This document shows positions 24,643 through 37,943 of a stretch of DNA of 64,000 nt, piece after piece. Position 1 is the first letter of the stretch. Every line of letters starts with the position of its first letter. This stretch comes from Smittia aterrima (Eukaryota > Arthropoda > Insecta > Diptera > Chironomidae): the NCBI GenBank assembly GCA_033063855.1, contig CP093830.1:854-64853 (forward strand), given 5' to 3'. Below the pieces are notes generated by a model that had not been told where the DNA came from, ran no database searches, and was given only the letters and a program-made list of their open reading frames with translations. The position numbers and the translations under genes were made by a program.

Positions 24643-27600
24643 TGCGCGCGAAACGATTCTGACTCAATCTGGTGATGCGTCAACACTGAATATTTTGAGA
24701 GAACTCAAGCTGTCATTTTTCTGCTCAAGTTCTGCTCATATAACAGCGGTAACAAGATTGCGTTTGGCAACATTTTATTCTTTTTTATTGGTAGCAAACG
24801 GTAACCAAACGAATAAATTAAACTGATGAAGATTTAATTTCTGAAAGTTGATATTGTGAATCAAAATTCATCGGATATTCGTCGTGAAACATTTTAATGC
24901 CTGCATTGATGATCTAACCTATTTCATAAGATTGTCCTCAGACGGCACGAAGTCGGAAGTGCGGATGCTTGTTTTTAAAGTCACGAGAATTTAACTAACT
25001 TGTTAACTCAGCAAATAAGGCTTTTTCACACCAAACTCTTTTGCGTGATCTTATCTTGCTCTCTCTACTTAAAATAGAATGGGTATTTTCTCTGCAACAC
25101 GAACCGCCATTCCAGACTTTCAAGTAAGTAATTGGTTTTGACATTTGAAGAGAAATCTGTCCGCGATCCAAACAATCATTTAAATGGTCTCTCTTCAGAT
25201 TACAGGTTTTTGTTTTCTCGATTATTCGAGACGCTGAAAAAACAGTGAGAGATTGGCAACTTTAAGCTGACTGCAATTTGGGTAGATAAGTAAACACAAA
25301 AGTCAAGTGAAAGTAGCTGGAAACGTTTAAAAAGGGAATTAACGAAGATCAATTTAAAGCAGATGAAGAATGTTGCATTGTTTCGGAACAGAAATTGAAA
25401 GCCATCTTTACGATCAAGCGGTTAGACGGCGATAAATAATTCTCCTCCGTCCAGACCAAAAGAAATGAAATAGAAACTAGCGTAATACAGCATCGCAAAA
25501 TAAATCACTCTACTAGATCATGAGTTGTGAGTTTGGTCAAAAGAAGCATCCTCAGCAATGAATAATCACAGGAAGGCGCCTACAAAACGTCTTTAATCTT
25601 TGATCGCAAGATAAATTGCGGTTGACTGAACTTGCTTCTCATAATTATTCAAATAGTTTGCAACCTTGTGCAGGAAAGCAAAGAAAAACAAGTTTGCTGT
25701 CTTCAACTGTAAAGAAAATGAGATTCTAAATTATCTTGCATTGAAGTTTTCCGTTTTGTAGTATTTTGTGGTTTTATGTATTTAGTGAGATAGAAACGAT
25801 TTAGGACAGCTCTAAAGTAATTTTCAATGGAATATTCAATTGTCCAAAACTTGAAATTAGATATTGAAAATAAAATGATATTGATTATTTTTGTCAAGAT
25901 GGGAACATTTGCAGAATCTACAATTTCTGCAAGTTCAAAATTAGGAAGGATCCGCCTACAACTGCAGTTCTTTTTATATTACAGAATTCACTTTTAAGGA
26001 GCCTAAAAGAACATTGTTATTTAACCTTAGTAATCAACAAGTTGTCTTCGCAAAAAACCGCAGCTAATGATAATCAAAATGTGAAGCTTTGATTAACTTA
26101 AGCAATTGATTGAATGTGATTGGAACAATTTTTAAAAATTTTGCTATTGTCATTTATTTTATTATGCGGTTTGCGTTTTACGAAAAGGTAGGTCCAACGT
26201 CTTTGTTTTTAAAATGAAATTGATATTATCAAAGGCGAGAGATTTTTTCGGGTCTATGAATCATGAATCATAAATTATGATGAACTTAATACGAGGTTTT
26301 ATGATTCAAGTAGAATTCTAAAAAAAATTGCCTGAGTCGGCCACGAATCCCGGAGCTTACGAACAATTCATGCTTCCCATAAATCAATGGCGTTTTACGA
26401 GGGCCACTCTAAAACAACATGACTTATAAAATAAAAAAAATCACGAAGATGTGATTTGCTGTCATCAGCTTCTTTTAATATTTTGTAAATGCCTTCTTCG
26501 TCTATTTTTGGGTCACCTTCTTCGTCGATAATATTTTTGTTGAGATCCTGTGTTGCTTATAAATGAAAACTCAGGATCTTAATTTAACAAACAGTAAAAC
26601 AATATAAAACTTACTTCTTTTTGACTCGCGATCACAGAATAACGATACGTTCAGTCAAACGATTATATGTGAAATCATTCCGACACGAAGAAATCATATT
26701 GAAATTGCTCGGAAAAATCATCAAATCAAATTACTTAAGCGTGACAAAATTCTAATTTCAAGGATATTAGGGATTGCGAAATTATTTTGAAAAGTAAAAG
26801 GTTTTTGCTAGAGCCTGGAGTATTTTCTTCCAATATCAGTTGTTTCAGTTTAGCCTACATAAGGTAAACCGAGTTAAATGAAAATTCGTTCTTTTGGAGT
26901 TGTTCGTACACCATGTTCTTAAATTGAAATTTTTTGAAAGACTTGAACACGAACTTGGAAATATTTCGCTAGTAACAGACGGAGTACAAGCAATATTAGC
27001 TCAGTGCTATCCCGAAGGTGCAGAACATTACTTGGATAACACTGCTTAATTGAATAAGCGTCCAGAATAAGCGGTTATTTGAAGTGAAATGTATGGTGGA
27101 AAAAAACGAAAAGCTCAAAGAAAATGCTGAAATTGAATGAAAAGCAATCAAAATGAATAAACTTTTCTTAATCGGAACTGCATAAAACTTTGTCGAGAAA
27201 ATAAAGCAAAAGTTTGTGGAAGAGGCTTTCGAAATTTAAGAAAGTGAGTATGTAAAAGTTTTTAAATGGCGAAGAAAGAAAAATTGAAATTGGGCAAACA
27301 AAAGCGATTTTGATCCAAAATCTCTATTTTAAGCTGATTCTCGAGTGGATCATATTAGACGCATTACTAACGACGAGATAGTAATTCTATTCAATTCAAA
27401 TCAGATTTGTTCATACGCTGTATTGATAAATCAAGTATAACTCTAAAACAGCCACAAGCATAAGATAATTAAGTCCGCTGATTCCTGCTAAAATTATATG
27501 TGTCAAAGAATGTAATTGTCGCCAACACGAATCAGAAAATCGATAAGTAGTGAAATTCCTAATCCGGGTTCTCACAATCATCAAACCCATGTGTTTCAAT

Positions 27601-28651
27601 ATTTTGAGACGAAGTGTTTGTTGCTCTTCCTCTAACTTGCATCATCGCGTTGTCTCCTGAAGTCTGCGTCATCCCAATTCATTCACAAATATTTTTGCTC
27701 TCTTTTGAGATGAAGAGGTAAAAATTGTGGTTCAAGGTATTGCTAAAAATAGCGCCAGTGCTTTAGCGAGAAGAGAATATTTTTGTATAATCAAAGAAAC
27801 AGATTACGAGTGGGAGATGGGCGTTAGGTAGTTCAACGATTCAAATAGACTACCACAAACATTTCGATCGTCTAGATTCTCGCAATTCACGTCCGACTAC
27901 AATATTCATGAAGGGCGCTCACGTTTTGCGTTGACATACACGGGACGAGATTTCACTGAACTCTTGCCGCGAAAAGCGTGAGTTTGATTTCGAAGTTTAC
28001 CTGATTAATAGAATTTTATGATTAGAAGCTTGACTTTAGTAGTTAAAAAAATTCACAAGCGAGTTTGATGAAAAATAAATTTTCCATTATCATTTAATCA
28101 AAAGCTTATCAAAAGCAAATGAAATTCTTTGCAGAGGAATTCAAAGGTTTGGAGAATAAAAGTCGGTCACCAGCTCAACGCCAATATTTTGCTTCTTAAT
28201 ATAAATATTTGTTTTTACATTTCAATCGATTTTCGATTCAGATTTTGTTGAGCTCGAAGAGAAATGAAAACAATTGCAGGCGTGAATCACCATTGCAAGA
28301 GCTATAAAATATCTGATAGTAATCGTCACATTATTGGATTGATATATTCAAACGTTAAGTGTCTTGTCAGATTCCATCTTTACTTCTCGTCGAAGTTTAA
28401 ATGAATAATTTTTTATCAATATTTGTGAATTAAATTGCCCATTGCACATAAAATCAATGTGAGCTGACTCAAAACATGCTCGGTGTAAATAATTTAGATA
28501 GACTGCTTGGTCGTACGGATCAAGCTTATCCCTGACGAAATAAAGACGTCTGTGAATTGATTTCTGGGTGAAATTTTTCGATATATTCAAATGACTTTAT
28601 GCCAATAGAAATTCATTAAATACATATTTTTCTTGACAGAAGATAATCTCG
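24643..28651. other. 4 kb without recognisable gene
   Basis: AT-rich sequence between the secreted paralogue pair and SNRK. Open frames are at most 80 codons, some without an ATG, and none is family-like. It should contain the promoters of paralogue B (TATATGA-like element on the minus strand near 24735-24743) and of SNRK. I found no transposon ends or RNA genes. Confidence 0.5.
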
Positions 28652-31600
28652 ATGATGCAGCGACAAATGATTCAGCAGCAGGAGCGAAATCAATATAGTA
28701 ATCGAGCGGGAATTTATGATGGAAAAATAGCCGGGCTGTACGATCTCGAAGAGACGTTAGGCTCGGGACATTTTGCTGTTGTCAAACTCGCTCGACATGT
28801 CTTTACCGGTGAGAAAGTTGCAGTAAAGGTCATTGATAAGACGAAGCTCGATGAGGTTTCCAAAGCGCATTTGTTTCAAGAAGTCAGGTTAGTTTCAAAA
28901 ACCTTGTCGAAAATTATTTACGGGATCATACCGATAATAAAATATAATATTTGCAGATGCATGAAGCTTGTTCAACATCCGCATGTAGTTCGTCTATATG
29001 AAGTCATCGATACACAAACAAAACTTTACCTTATCCTTGAATTGGGCGATGGAGGAGATCTTTACGATTATATCATGCGACACGAAACTGGACTATCTGA
29101 GACTCTAGCTCGGGAATATTTTAGACAGATTGTTCGCGCTATTTCTTATTGTCATCAGCTTCATGTCGTTCATCGTGATTTGAAACCTGAAAACGTAGTG
29201 TTTTTTGAGAAGCTCGGCGTTGTAAAGTTGACAGATTTTGGATTCTCAAATAAATTTTGTCCCGGTCAGAAATTGGAAACTTCTTGCGGAAGTTTGGCAT
29301 ACTCAGCTCCGGAAATTCTTCTAGGAGATAGTTACGATGCACCAGCTGTTGATGTTTGGAGCTTGGGAGTTATTCTTTTCATGCTTGTATGTGGCCAACC
29401 TCCGTTTCAAGAAGCAAACGATTCGGAAACATTGACCATGATCATGGATTGCAAATACACAATGCCAGACCACGTCTCTAGCGGTTGTAGAAAACTTATC
29501 AGTTCAATGTTAGTACGTGAACCTGAGAAACGAGCCTCTCTTCAACAAATCGCTTCTGATAAATGGTTGATTGAAGGCTCAAATTCTCCAACACAACAGC
29601 ATCAGCCAGAACATATGCCACTTGTGAGTCGCGAACAAGTTAGCGAAGAAGACCATTCATTAATTATTCAGAAAATGGTGAATGGCAACATAGCCCAGAA
29701 AGATGAGATATTGGAGTATGTCAACAAAAACTGTTCAAATGTTGATACTAATGAATATTTATTTTAGAGCACTCGACAAGAATGAATACAATCACATCAC
29801 CGCAACCTACTTTCTATTGGCGGAGCGCAAGCTTAGAGCACACCGTCAGGACCAAATACAGCAAAGCAAAAAGAAGCCTGACTTGTCTCTTCCTTTATCG
29901 TCTCCTACTGCGGCCGCAAGGTACGTTTCAATGCAATTAAATATTTGCATGTTGTTCGCTTGACTAAAAACATTTAGGGTGTCTTCATTAGTTTTGTCCA
30001 AATGTTATCTATTGTTATCACTAAAATTCAATAGAATAATCGATAATAACTTTTAGGGCGATAGATTAATGTTTTCACTGAAAACCTATTCAAATCATTT
30101 TTTTTGTCCTTCATTTGACGGTATTTCTTCAGGTTACCTTTTTGTTGTGTATTTTTTTCGTTTTCACTGAACAAAGAAACTTGAGTTTTGACGTAACTTT
30201 CAAACAAATTATTTTCAGGACCATAATAATGACTTCTGGAGCACGTTTAATTAATGGCACATGAATTATCTATTGTCGCAATTTTCTTTTGCATTTAAAC
30301 AAAATTTTAATTATATCATGTTAAAAATAATTTCCTTTCTGTAGTCTAATGGAAAAATGTTTAAGCTAATTCATTAAAACGATATGTTGTATTTATTTTC
30401 TAATTTCTCTTAATTTACAATTGGGGCGCGTCTTTAATCTACAGACATCACAATACACAACTTTAATCATCATATTAAATCCTTCAAAACACTTTTATAA
30501 CAAATTTATCGACATCTTCTTAAAAGTGCAAATGTAAATTCTTTAAATTCTTTTAAACGATAACTTTAGACTAAAACATTATTTATTCAGAACATTTTGT
30601 TCTTTATGCATGAAGTCAATTGAAAAACATTCTTTATGTAAAAAGCTATTGTAAATAATCAAATCAATGAAAATATGTTTCGTGAAGGAACCGAGCAGGA
30701 ACAAAGTCAATTGCAACATATCATCTTATTTCCAACAGAAATCAAAGCTTGACGATGAACCAAGATGAGCAAGACAGCAATTTATTGCTGGTACCAGGAA
30801 TGAGTGCATCACGAACGCCTGGAGCGGAAAGCGGACAAGTGAGTTTAAAAATTTGATTGCTGTTGAAGATTAATTTAGTCCATATTGAATGTACTTTTAG
30901 AAGGGAAGAAACCGTAAATGTTCGATAGTAGCAGAAGAAGAAGACGATGACGAAGATCCAGAACCGTCGTCTCCTTTAAATCGTCGAGGATCGCGATCTG
31001 AAGGTCGCATTAATATAACCGTCCAAGATCGTTTATCAGCCGAGGTCACTGAGCGATTAAAGAAAGAAAAAGTAGACACCGAAAGCAGCTCGAAACCAAA
31101 AGTTGGTCTGATTGATGGAATTGCCGGAATCAAAATAATTCGTAACGATAGCAGCAAGGAAAAGTTTCTTGGACAAGCTGGAGCAGGAAATCGTAAAGAT
31201 ATCCGTTCAAGTTCTGTTGATAAAGCAAAGCCTCCGACGAGTCGAGGACAAGGAGAAGTAAAATTCCTAACTGAATCATCAACTATATCAATTCCTGCAA
31301 TTAGTGTATCGTCGTCGTCGTCAAATCCCATCGCTAAGCCATACAAAACGATGCCATCGCCATCACGACCGAGTGCTATCTCTAATAACGCTGGAACAAA
31401 TTGTTTAAAAGAGATATTTGAAGAATGTGATGCTGGTTCATCGGATAACAATAGCAACACAAACACTCCGCGTGCAATTTTAAGATCCCAAGCGAATGCA
31501 ACACATCATAGACGAACAAAATTTCACAAGTCAAGAACAACATCGGGAAGCTCGACTGATGGCTCTGATGATGACAATGCTGAAAAGAAACGAGCTACAA

Positions 31601-32723
31601 AAATAATTGATTGCACGATTGTAAAGCCATTTACTCAGCGACGAGATTCTCATGACGATTCGAGTGATTCACAAGATCCGGGAACAACTTGTTCCACTAG
31701 TAATAGCAACGCCGGAAGTTCCTTACTTCTCAGAAACGGATCCACTTCAAACAACAAGCCATCATCACAAACTGGTGAAAGTAACCATGACGATCGTGGT
31801 AAGACGACTAGCAATTCATCAGAGATTGGCTACAGAAAGCATAGAAGTGGCCGAAGAAGGCAAACTGAAACACGGCTGAGAGAATCTCAATCGTTGAATA
31901 GAATCACAGAAGTCCAAGAGTGTGAACACAGCAATGGAGCTCACTTTGAAAAATCAGAAAAATCCAAAGACTTTGAGGAAGATGTTAAAAGCAGTCGAGT
32001 TGCTGTGTTGAACCAATTGAACGCTAAACACACTGATACGATTGTAAATGCAACAAATGAACTGAAGGCAAACAAGAACCACAACAACAGTAAAGCAAAA
32101 GGATTCAGTGCGCGATTCTTGCAGAACTTTAAGCGTTCGCATGATGTAACTAGTGGAACAAAAAATCTTCAAAAATCAAATAGAAACTCTATGGAAGTGC
32201 CGAGCTTGAAGAATAATGCACAAAACCTTCGTAATCCAACCCAGATGACGAACGACGGAAGCGATCGTTCAAAGAAAATTAAGATTTTGGGTCGTTATTT
32301 CCAGGTAAAATTATTTTTGTTTTCATTTCTCAAATTTTTACTAATAATTTCTTTTCCCAGGTTCACAAGAAAATTTGCCAGCCACTGTCAGGTTTATTCC
32401 GCAATTCGGGAAACGCCAGACTATCGTCAAACTTATATAAAGCTCAATCGTGCTCATCAATTATTCGCGACGGAATTCATCATCCGAACACCATTAACAA
32501 TAATACCTTATCAACATCGTCATCGGAAATGAACAAAAACTCGACGAAACTCGATGAGAAGCTCATCGGCGAACGCGAGTATCTTATTAAAAATTGTTTG
32601 AGCTCTCGTTTCATTGGAAGCGACGGCGACATCAATGATGCTGTGACTGAAAAATCGCTCGAAAAGCAGCAACAACTGCTTGACTATATCGACGATGATA
32701 TTCTGAGCGGAAGTAAATGTTAA
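28652..32723 (+). CDS. Snrk: SNF-related serine/threonine kinase SNRK
   Basis: Six exons: 28652-28887, 28957-29715, 29768-29920, 30739-30838, 30901-32304, 32361-32723 (1004 aa). The kinase domain starts at about residue 30: glycine loop GSGHFAVVKL, catalytic Lys 59 in VAVKV, HRDLKPEN at 151-158, DFG from Asp 172, and SCGSLAYSAPE after T-loop Thr 187, the expected LKB1 site. The N-lobe text HLFQEVRCMKLVQHPHVVRLYEV is SNRK-specific. A UBA-like segment (IIQKMVNGNIAQKDEILEALDKNEYNHITATYFLL, given in parts) follows. The long C-terminal half is Ser/Asn/basic and disordered, ending in YIDDDILSGSKC. AMPK-related kinases are activated by LKB1; SNRK affects metabolism and cell growth. The 69 bp first intron has no in-frame stop and would add 23 residues if retained. 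A poly(A) signal AATAAA is at 32829-32834. Confidence 0.92.
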
Positions 32724-34159
32724 AATCGTAATTAGTAGTACAATTTAGTTAGATGGATAGTTGGTGGCTACCACCAAAAGAATATTGAAGTGGTCAGCAG
32801 AAAAATTTAAATCGAAAAAAAAAACTTTAATAAATTGATAAAACATGAAATATTACTAGTGGCGTGGAAAGGAGCTGAACTAGCTATATCATAAGCTATT
32901 TCAATATCATCTGGACTCGACTATTCTCAAACTTTTACTGCGCCAATGGCTTCACCCATTCCATAAAACAAATAGTTGAATAAAACTAAGAAATCCCCGA
33001 CACTTAGAGAAAACCAAACTTAAACTAAACACTTTGTGACTACACCAGCTTATCATCAGAACTGAATCGCGCGTGTGTTTTATATCGAACTGAAATCATC
33101 TGAAGAGGAAATGAAATGTCTAAGCCATCACAAAGATATACAACACGATTACAGGATATAATCATGATTCTCTTAGTCAAATGACGATCGCTAACACTTT
33201 TTTGTGCATGTTGTTAACTTAACGAGATTAACTGCTTGAAAATAGGTTCAAAGCAAATATTGAACTTTAGAGAAAAATAACTTGAATTCCAGAAATACCC
33301 ACAAACTCAAGAAGTCCGAGAATGCGATAGAACCAAATAAGAATCTTATTTACACATTTGAGAGCTTGTGCTTGCATAAGAACTACAAAATAATTATAGC
33401 CGCAGACTTGCCAGCCCGCAGGCTATGAATGCCCTCTTTTAGTTTCTAAATTATCGATGTAAAGGTTAATTGAAAATATCTATATTTATTATTTATTTGA
33501 CGATGACAAAAAGTACAAGCTGGTCTTGTCAGGGGAGATCGATTCGAAATTTAAATAATTTATTAAGACAAAGCAGTCTCTCGAATGAAAGTTTATATTT
33601 AAAAGCTTTTCGTCACTTGATTGAGATGAAAATAGTTTTTTAAAAATTTAAGTTAGAAAGTTTCGTGTGAAAAAAAAACTTTACGTGGAAATTCAGCAAT
33701 GAATAAAAATGGAAGCACATTAAAAAAACTTTGTTTCCATGTGAAGCACAAAATATTTTTTTATTTCAGGATATTATTTTTGTTTTCAAACTTCAATTGC
33801 TTTTGAAAAACTCGCGAAGCTTATGACATGAATGTGATAGATTTGATGAGGACAACAAATTAATTTCCTTTTTCGCTCATTGTTACCGTTAGAGCTTAAA
33901 TAAATTACGATTGGTTATTCTAATATTTAATAATTAACAAGAAAAAGAAATATGTTGCCACAAAGTGAAAGCGTGTCTTTAAAAGTTTAATTATTAGATT
34001 CGTTGACTTTTCTTGATACTCAACGCTTAATTTCACTTCAAAGAGTTTGTTTTGTCAATCGACTTTCTCTTATATTATTCCTTCAATTTAATCGATGTTT
34101 GAGCTTCACACGTCATTACATTCCTCGTCTATTACGCTTTAGCATTCAGTGGATGAAAA
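32724..34159. other. Convergent 3' region SNRK / ZFAND4-like
   Basis: The SNRK 3' UTR probably ends after AATAAA at 32829-32834. The rest should contain the 3' UTR of the minus-strand ZFAND4-like gene. Sequence is AT-rich with no protein or RNA gene recognised; the open frame at 34003-34308 runs antisense into the ZFAND4-like zinc-finger exon. Confidence 0.5.
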
Positions 34160-37100
34160 TTAAATTTTTGGCAACTTCGATTTTAAGCAGAGCGGATTTT
34201 CACGTTCGAGTATCTTTTTGCCTGCTTCCTTGTAGTTGTAGCTGCAGTTGTGAACTTCTTTGTATCGATGGGCCGAACAAAAATATTGATTGCAATGACA
34301 TTTCATAATCATAATTATGCCAAGCCTTTTGTTACAGTGAAAGCAACGAAGTTTACCCGATGATTCTTCTTTTTTCTGGCTGTCAGCTGCTTCGTTTTTC
34401 GCTACCAGAAGGGTTTTCTCCTCATTAAAATCTTCCGTTTCGACCTCTTCGTGATCAAGTTTAATTTCTGGTAAAATCACATACTTTTTATCGTAAATAC
34501 TTGACACACTGCTTGACTCAAAAGATGTCGAGCTAGCAGATGAAGTTGTCGAACTCCACGACAGTTCTGCGCTATCTACGAAATCCTCATAGAATGTGTC
34601 AAAGTTCATATTAAATAGATTCTCTTCTGATTGGAAATCAAAGTTACTGGCGCCTTCAGGTTCAAAGGAAGGCGCAACAAATGCTGAAGTTGTTTTCGAA
34701 GCATTTCTATGGTGCGCGGAGGGAGCGTATTGACTTAGATTTGAGTAGTAACTGTTACAATATTCGAATCGACTTTGTCGTCCACTTGATCCACTTCCGG
34801 CGCTATCGTTTCTTGCTCCTTCTGCTGGCGGGAGTCTATCGTTGATCTCAGGATGCTGATGCGATCGGTAATGAAAGACACTGCCGCCATGGTGAAAGCT
34901 ACTTGCTTCTTTTAGCACTGGTTTGCGGTCTGACGTTGGCCTTGGCAATTTTGAAGTTGTGAGATCTGAGCTGGAGAGGCACGCATCGTTGAGATTTATG
35001 TAGCCTAAAAAATATAACAGATTTTAATTAGATTTGTATTCCAAAAAAAGTTGAAAAATTCTGTCGCAACTTACCTCTTCGATATTTGGTTGGAATGGCA
35101 TCGAGTCTCGAGAGTTGGGGAATGTGAACGGTTGTCGTTGAAGTTGTGGCCGTTCCTGCAAGATTACTTCCATTTAAAGTGCTAAGCGAGTGATGGCCGA
35201 GAAGTGTAGGGTTGCTTCCAAAGCTTTTAAGCTTCTCAGCGTTTGGCTTTTTCAGTGGCGGGATCCGCCTAGCCGATGATTTATTCACTAAGGTGCTATC
35301 TATATCATTTCCAAACAAATCTATCAGTTCACTATCCTTTGGATAACTTTTGCCAGATGCTTCTGCTTTCTCGTTTTCACCCCCGTTAAATGGCAACGTT
35401 GAGCCGTAATCATTGCTTAATAGATCATTCAAGAACTTGTCATAGTTCACGTCCTCGATTATATTATTATTGTCGTTGGATGGTTCGTCCTTAGTTTGAT
35501 TAATGGCGGAAAGTAGAAGAAGATTTGATCGGGACCATTCGGAATCTGTTGCATCGCTTGTATTAATATCTTGATTGCTTATCGAGAGTTTTGTTTTAAA
35601 ACGATCGTTGAGTTGATTTAGATCAAGATCCGAGTGGTAAAATCGATTTGTTGATGGTTGATCAAAGCTTGGAAAACAACCGTAATCGTTAAGCTTTGAA
35701 ACGAGCGAAGAAGTCGATGAAGACGTCAAGTTATCATAGAACTCTATTAGTGACTCTGCAGATGGTTGCTTAGCACAAGCAAAGTCAAGCGATCCAGCAA
35801 CGTCAGTTGGTGTGTTTGTTTTCAAATCGTCTCCATTTTTTGTATGTGAATCTTCTCTAATCACCTTTGGAAGGATAAAATATTCGTCATTTGATGTTGA
35901 TTTCATGAATGACTTTGAATTTTTCTCCTTTTCTCCATTGCTATTAATAAAGGCACAATCTTTTGATGATTTCTTCGTGAAAGAATTGAATTCCATATTT
36001 GCACTTGGGCCCTGCAAGATTGAGGTGTTCGCTTGAGGTGATGACTTTGTAAGAAACTCTTTGAGTAGAAGATCATTTATATCTTGCATCGAAGTTGAGT
36101 ATGCAGATTTCTTAACTTCCTTAGATTTAGCTCCAATGGCACAAACACTTTTCGGTTCACAAATCGGTTCGACGTATTCTTGAATGATGGGAGTGGAGTT
36201 TGAAATGGTTGTTGCTTCCATCGTTGCTAAGCTGTTAACCCCACTAGCATTATTAACGCACAAGTTACTGTCAGTGCGGTTGAAAACATAATTAGATTGA
36301 AAGGATAATGAGCGACCGAGCTTGTTATTGGTGCTAGGTCCCATAACATCGCCCGTGCTACCACTAAAGCAGAATTCGAGTGGATTCAAGTCATTATTAA
36401 AGAATGATAGAGATGATGATGATGCGAGAGTGGGAGGACTAAGAATTGTTTTAAAGGAACGATTTCTGGACAAATTCTCTTTGATTTTCATCTTTGATTC
36501 GGCCGATAAGTAGAGCTCTTGTTTGATTTGCCTTTGAATGACTTTGTGGTTAAACTGATCCTTAACTTTGGCTGAAGTCTCAACTCCAATCTCTTTCAGA
36601 TCTTTGGTGATTATGTCAATTTTCTTTGAAACGCTTAAATCAGAACTTGATTTAGGTTTGTTCTTGATCGGAAATTTAATCTTCAACTTCTTTCGAGCAT
36701 TCGCTAATTCCATCTTCAATCTCAACTGATTCATTTTCTCTGTCGTCCGAATATTTTCTTGAATTGTTTGATCTGTAATTCTCTTCATCTTTTCATCATC
36801 ACGACTAATCATTCCAGAACTGAAAAGACTTCCAGACTTTGGATATTTTCCAGTATGTCCTGAAGATGTGGATGCTGCTGACTTTCCTTTGTCACCATTT
36901 AGCTTCCACAAGCGGTGAACATTCTTTTTGCACCCTTTGTAGACCAGATATTTGGTTTTAATCGTCAATGGCTCGTCTCGTCTGGAGAGTGGAAAAATAT
37001 TATTTTAAGACCAATGAACTCAAAGTTTGTTTACTTACTTCGTATTCTGCATAACATCGTTGATGTCAAACCAGCTGTCATAATCGCTCAACGACGGCAG

Positions 37101-37943
37101 TACTCGACGAGCCGACTGTATAGGCCCTACTTTCATTCCTAGAACTAACTTTAGCCGCATACCTTCATAGACAGGGATATCTTGTAGCACCATTTTATCA
37201 TCCAGTTCGGTTTGATTGTGAAGCAAATGTTGTTGATTTACCGGAATGCCTAAAAAGAAATCAAATTTATCGAAGGCTTTCTTGATAAGATTAGAAAATC
37301 CCGTGAAGGCAACTACAAAGTCTAATTCCCCACAGGAGCTTGGTTCATGGTCTCATTTAAATTAGATGAAATCTTAAAAATTGACTTCGTTTATTTTTAT
37401 ATCGATGATGTAGCTTCTTGCATGAATATTTTCCATTAAAAAATTAAAGATTCATCGTCAGCTAGTGTGAGTAAGTATTCACTTTATTAAAGGCGTAGGG
37501 GCTTTTCACATATGATGTGTCTACAAACGTTCACTCACAAATAAAATGTGGAAATTCTTAACATTCCCCACCTGAGTTACTATGTGATTTGTGATTTGTG
37601 ATTAGTGCGCACAAATGCGACTTGGACACTGTGACTATAAGGAATTGGACTTCTTTGATGATAATGATGATTCATGCAATTTTCGTCTTTTCTAAATCAC
37701 GCGTCGAATCGAGACTTAATGAAAATATTCTATTTTGGGATGTCGGGAAATCGGGGAAAACTTTTCTGTTTCGTCATAACATTCGTTGAATGGGCGAAGG
37801 TTAACAAGTTGCTTTGTTTTGTAAATCTCACCTAATATCTTTTGTATGTTTGTCTTCACCATAAGGATCTTATCATGTTCGTTGATGGTGATTTCAAAGT
37901 GTGAGCCCGACAGCGACTCAATTACAATTTTCATTTGTTCCAT
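34160..37943 (-). CDS. ZFAND4-like protein: N-terminal ubiquitin-like and C-terminal AN1 zinc finger
   Basis: Four coding exons on the minus strand: 37832-37943, 37039-37249, 35075-36981, 34160-35004 (1024 aa). Residues 1-75 form a ubiquitin-like fold (MKIVIESLSGSHFEITINEH, IPVNQQHLLHNQTEL, EGMRLKLVLGMKVGP). This is followed by TIKTKYLVYKGCKKNVHRLW, as in vertebrate ZFAND4/ANUBL1. The middle 800 residues are Ser/Asn-rich and disordered, with short Lys-rich helices near the start. The C-terminus is a complete AN1 finger: CFHC, 11 residues, CHC, then CSAH and HNC, matching the C-x2-C, C-x-C, C-x2-H, H-x-C ligand spacing. AN1 proteins act in ubiquitin and protein-stress pathways; the specific role of this one is unknown. 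A divergent promoter region is shared with cactus. Confidence 0.88.
37584..37604. repeat. Short tandem repeat, 7 bp x 3
   Basis: GTGATTT is repeated twice, then GTGATTA, within the first coding intron of the ZFAND4-like gene (37250-37831). A short microsatellite with no implied function. Confidence 0.8.

Noticed and set aside
26960..27060. tRNA-like words (GCTCAGTGCT) in intergenic DNA
   Set aside because: No B box, acceptor stem or anticodon arm can be folded around them.
28348..28590. 80-codon minus-strand frame upstream of SNRK
   Set aside because: The nominal start codon is TTG and there is no recognisable motif. It probably lies in the SNRK promoter region.
30897..31466. 189-codon minus-strand open frame
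   Set aside because: It is antisense to the large SNRK exon. Its Ser/Leu runs mirror Ser/Asp codons on the coding strand, and it has no family resemblance.
34003..34308. 101-codon plus-strand frame
   Set aside because: Cys-rich only because it is antisense to the AN1 zinc-finger exon of the ZFAND4-like gene.
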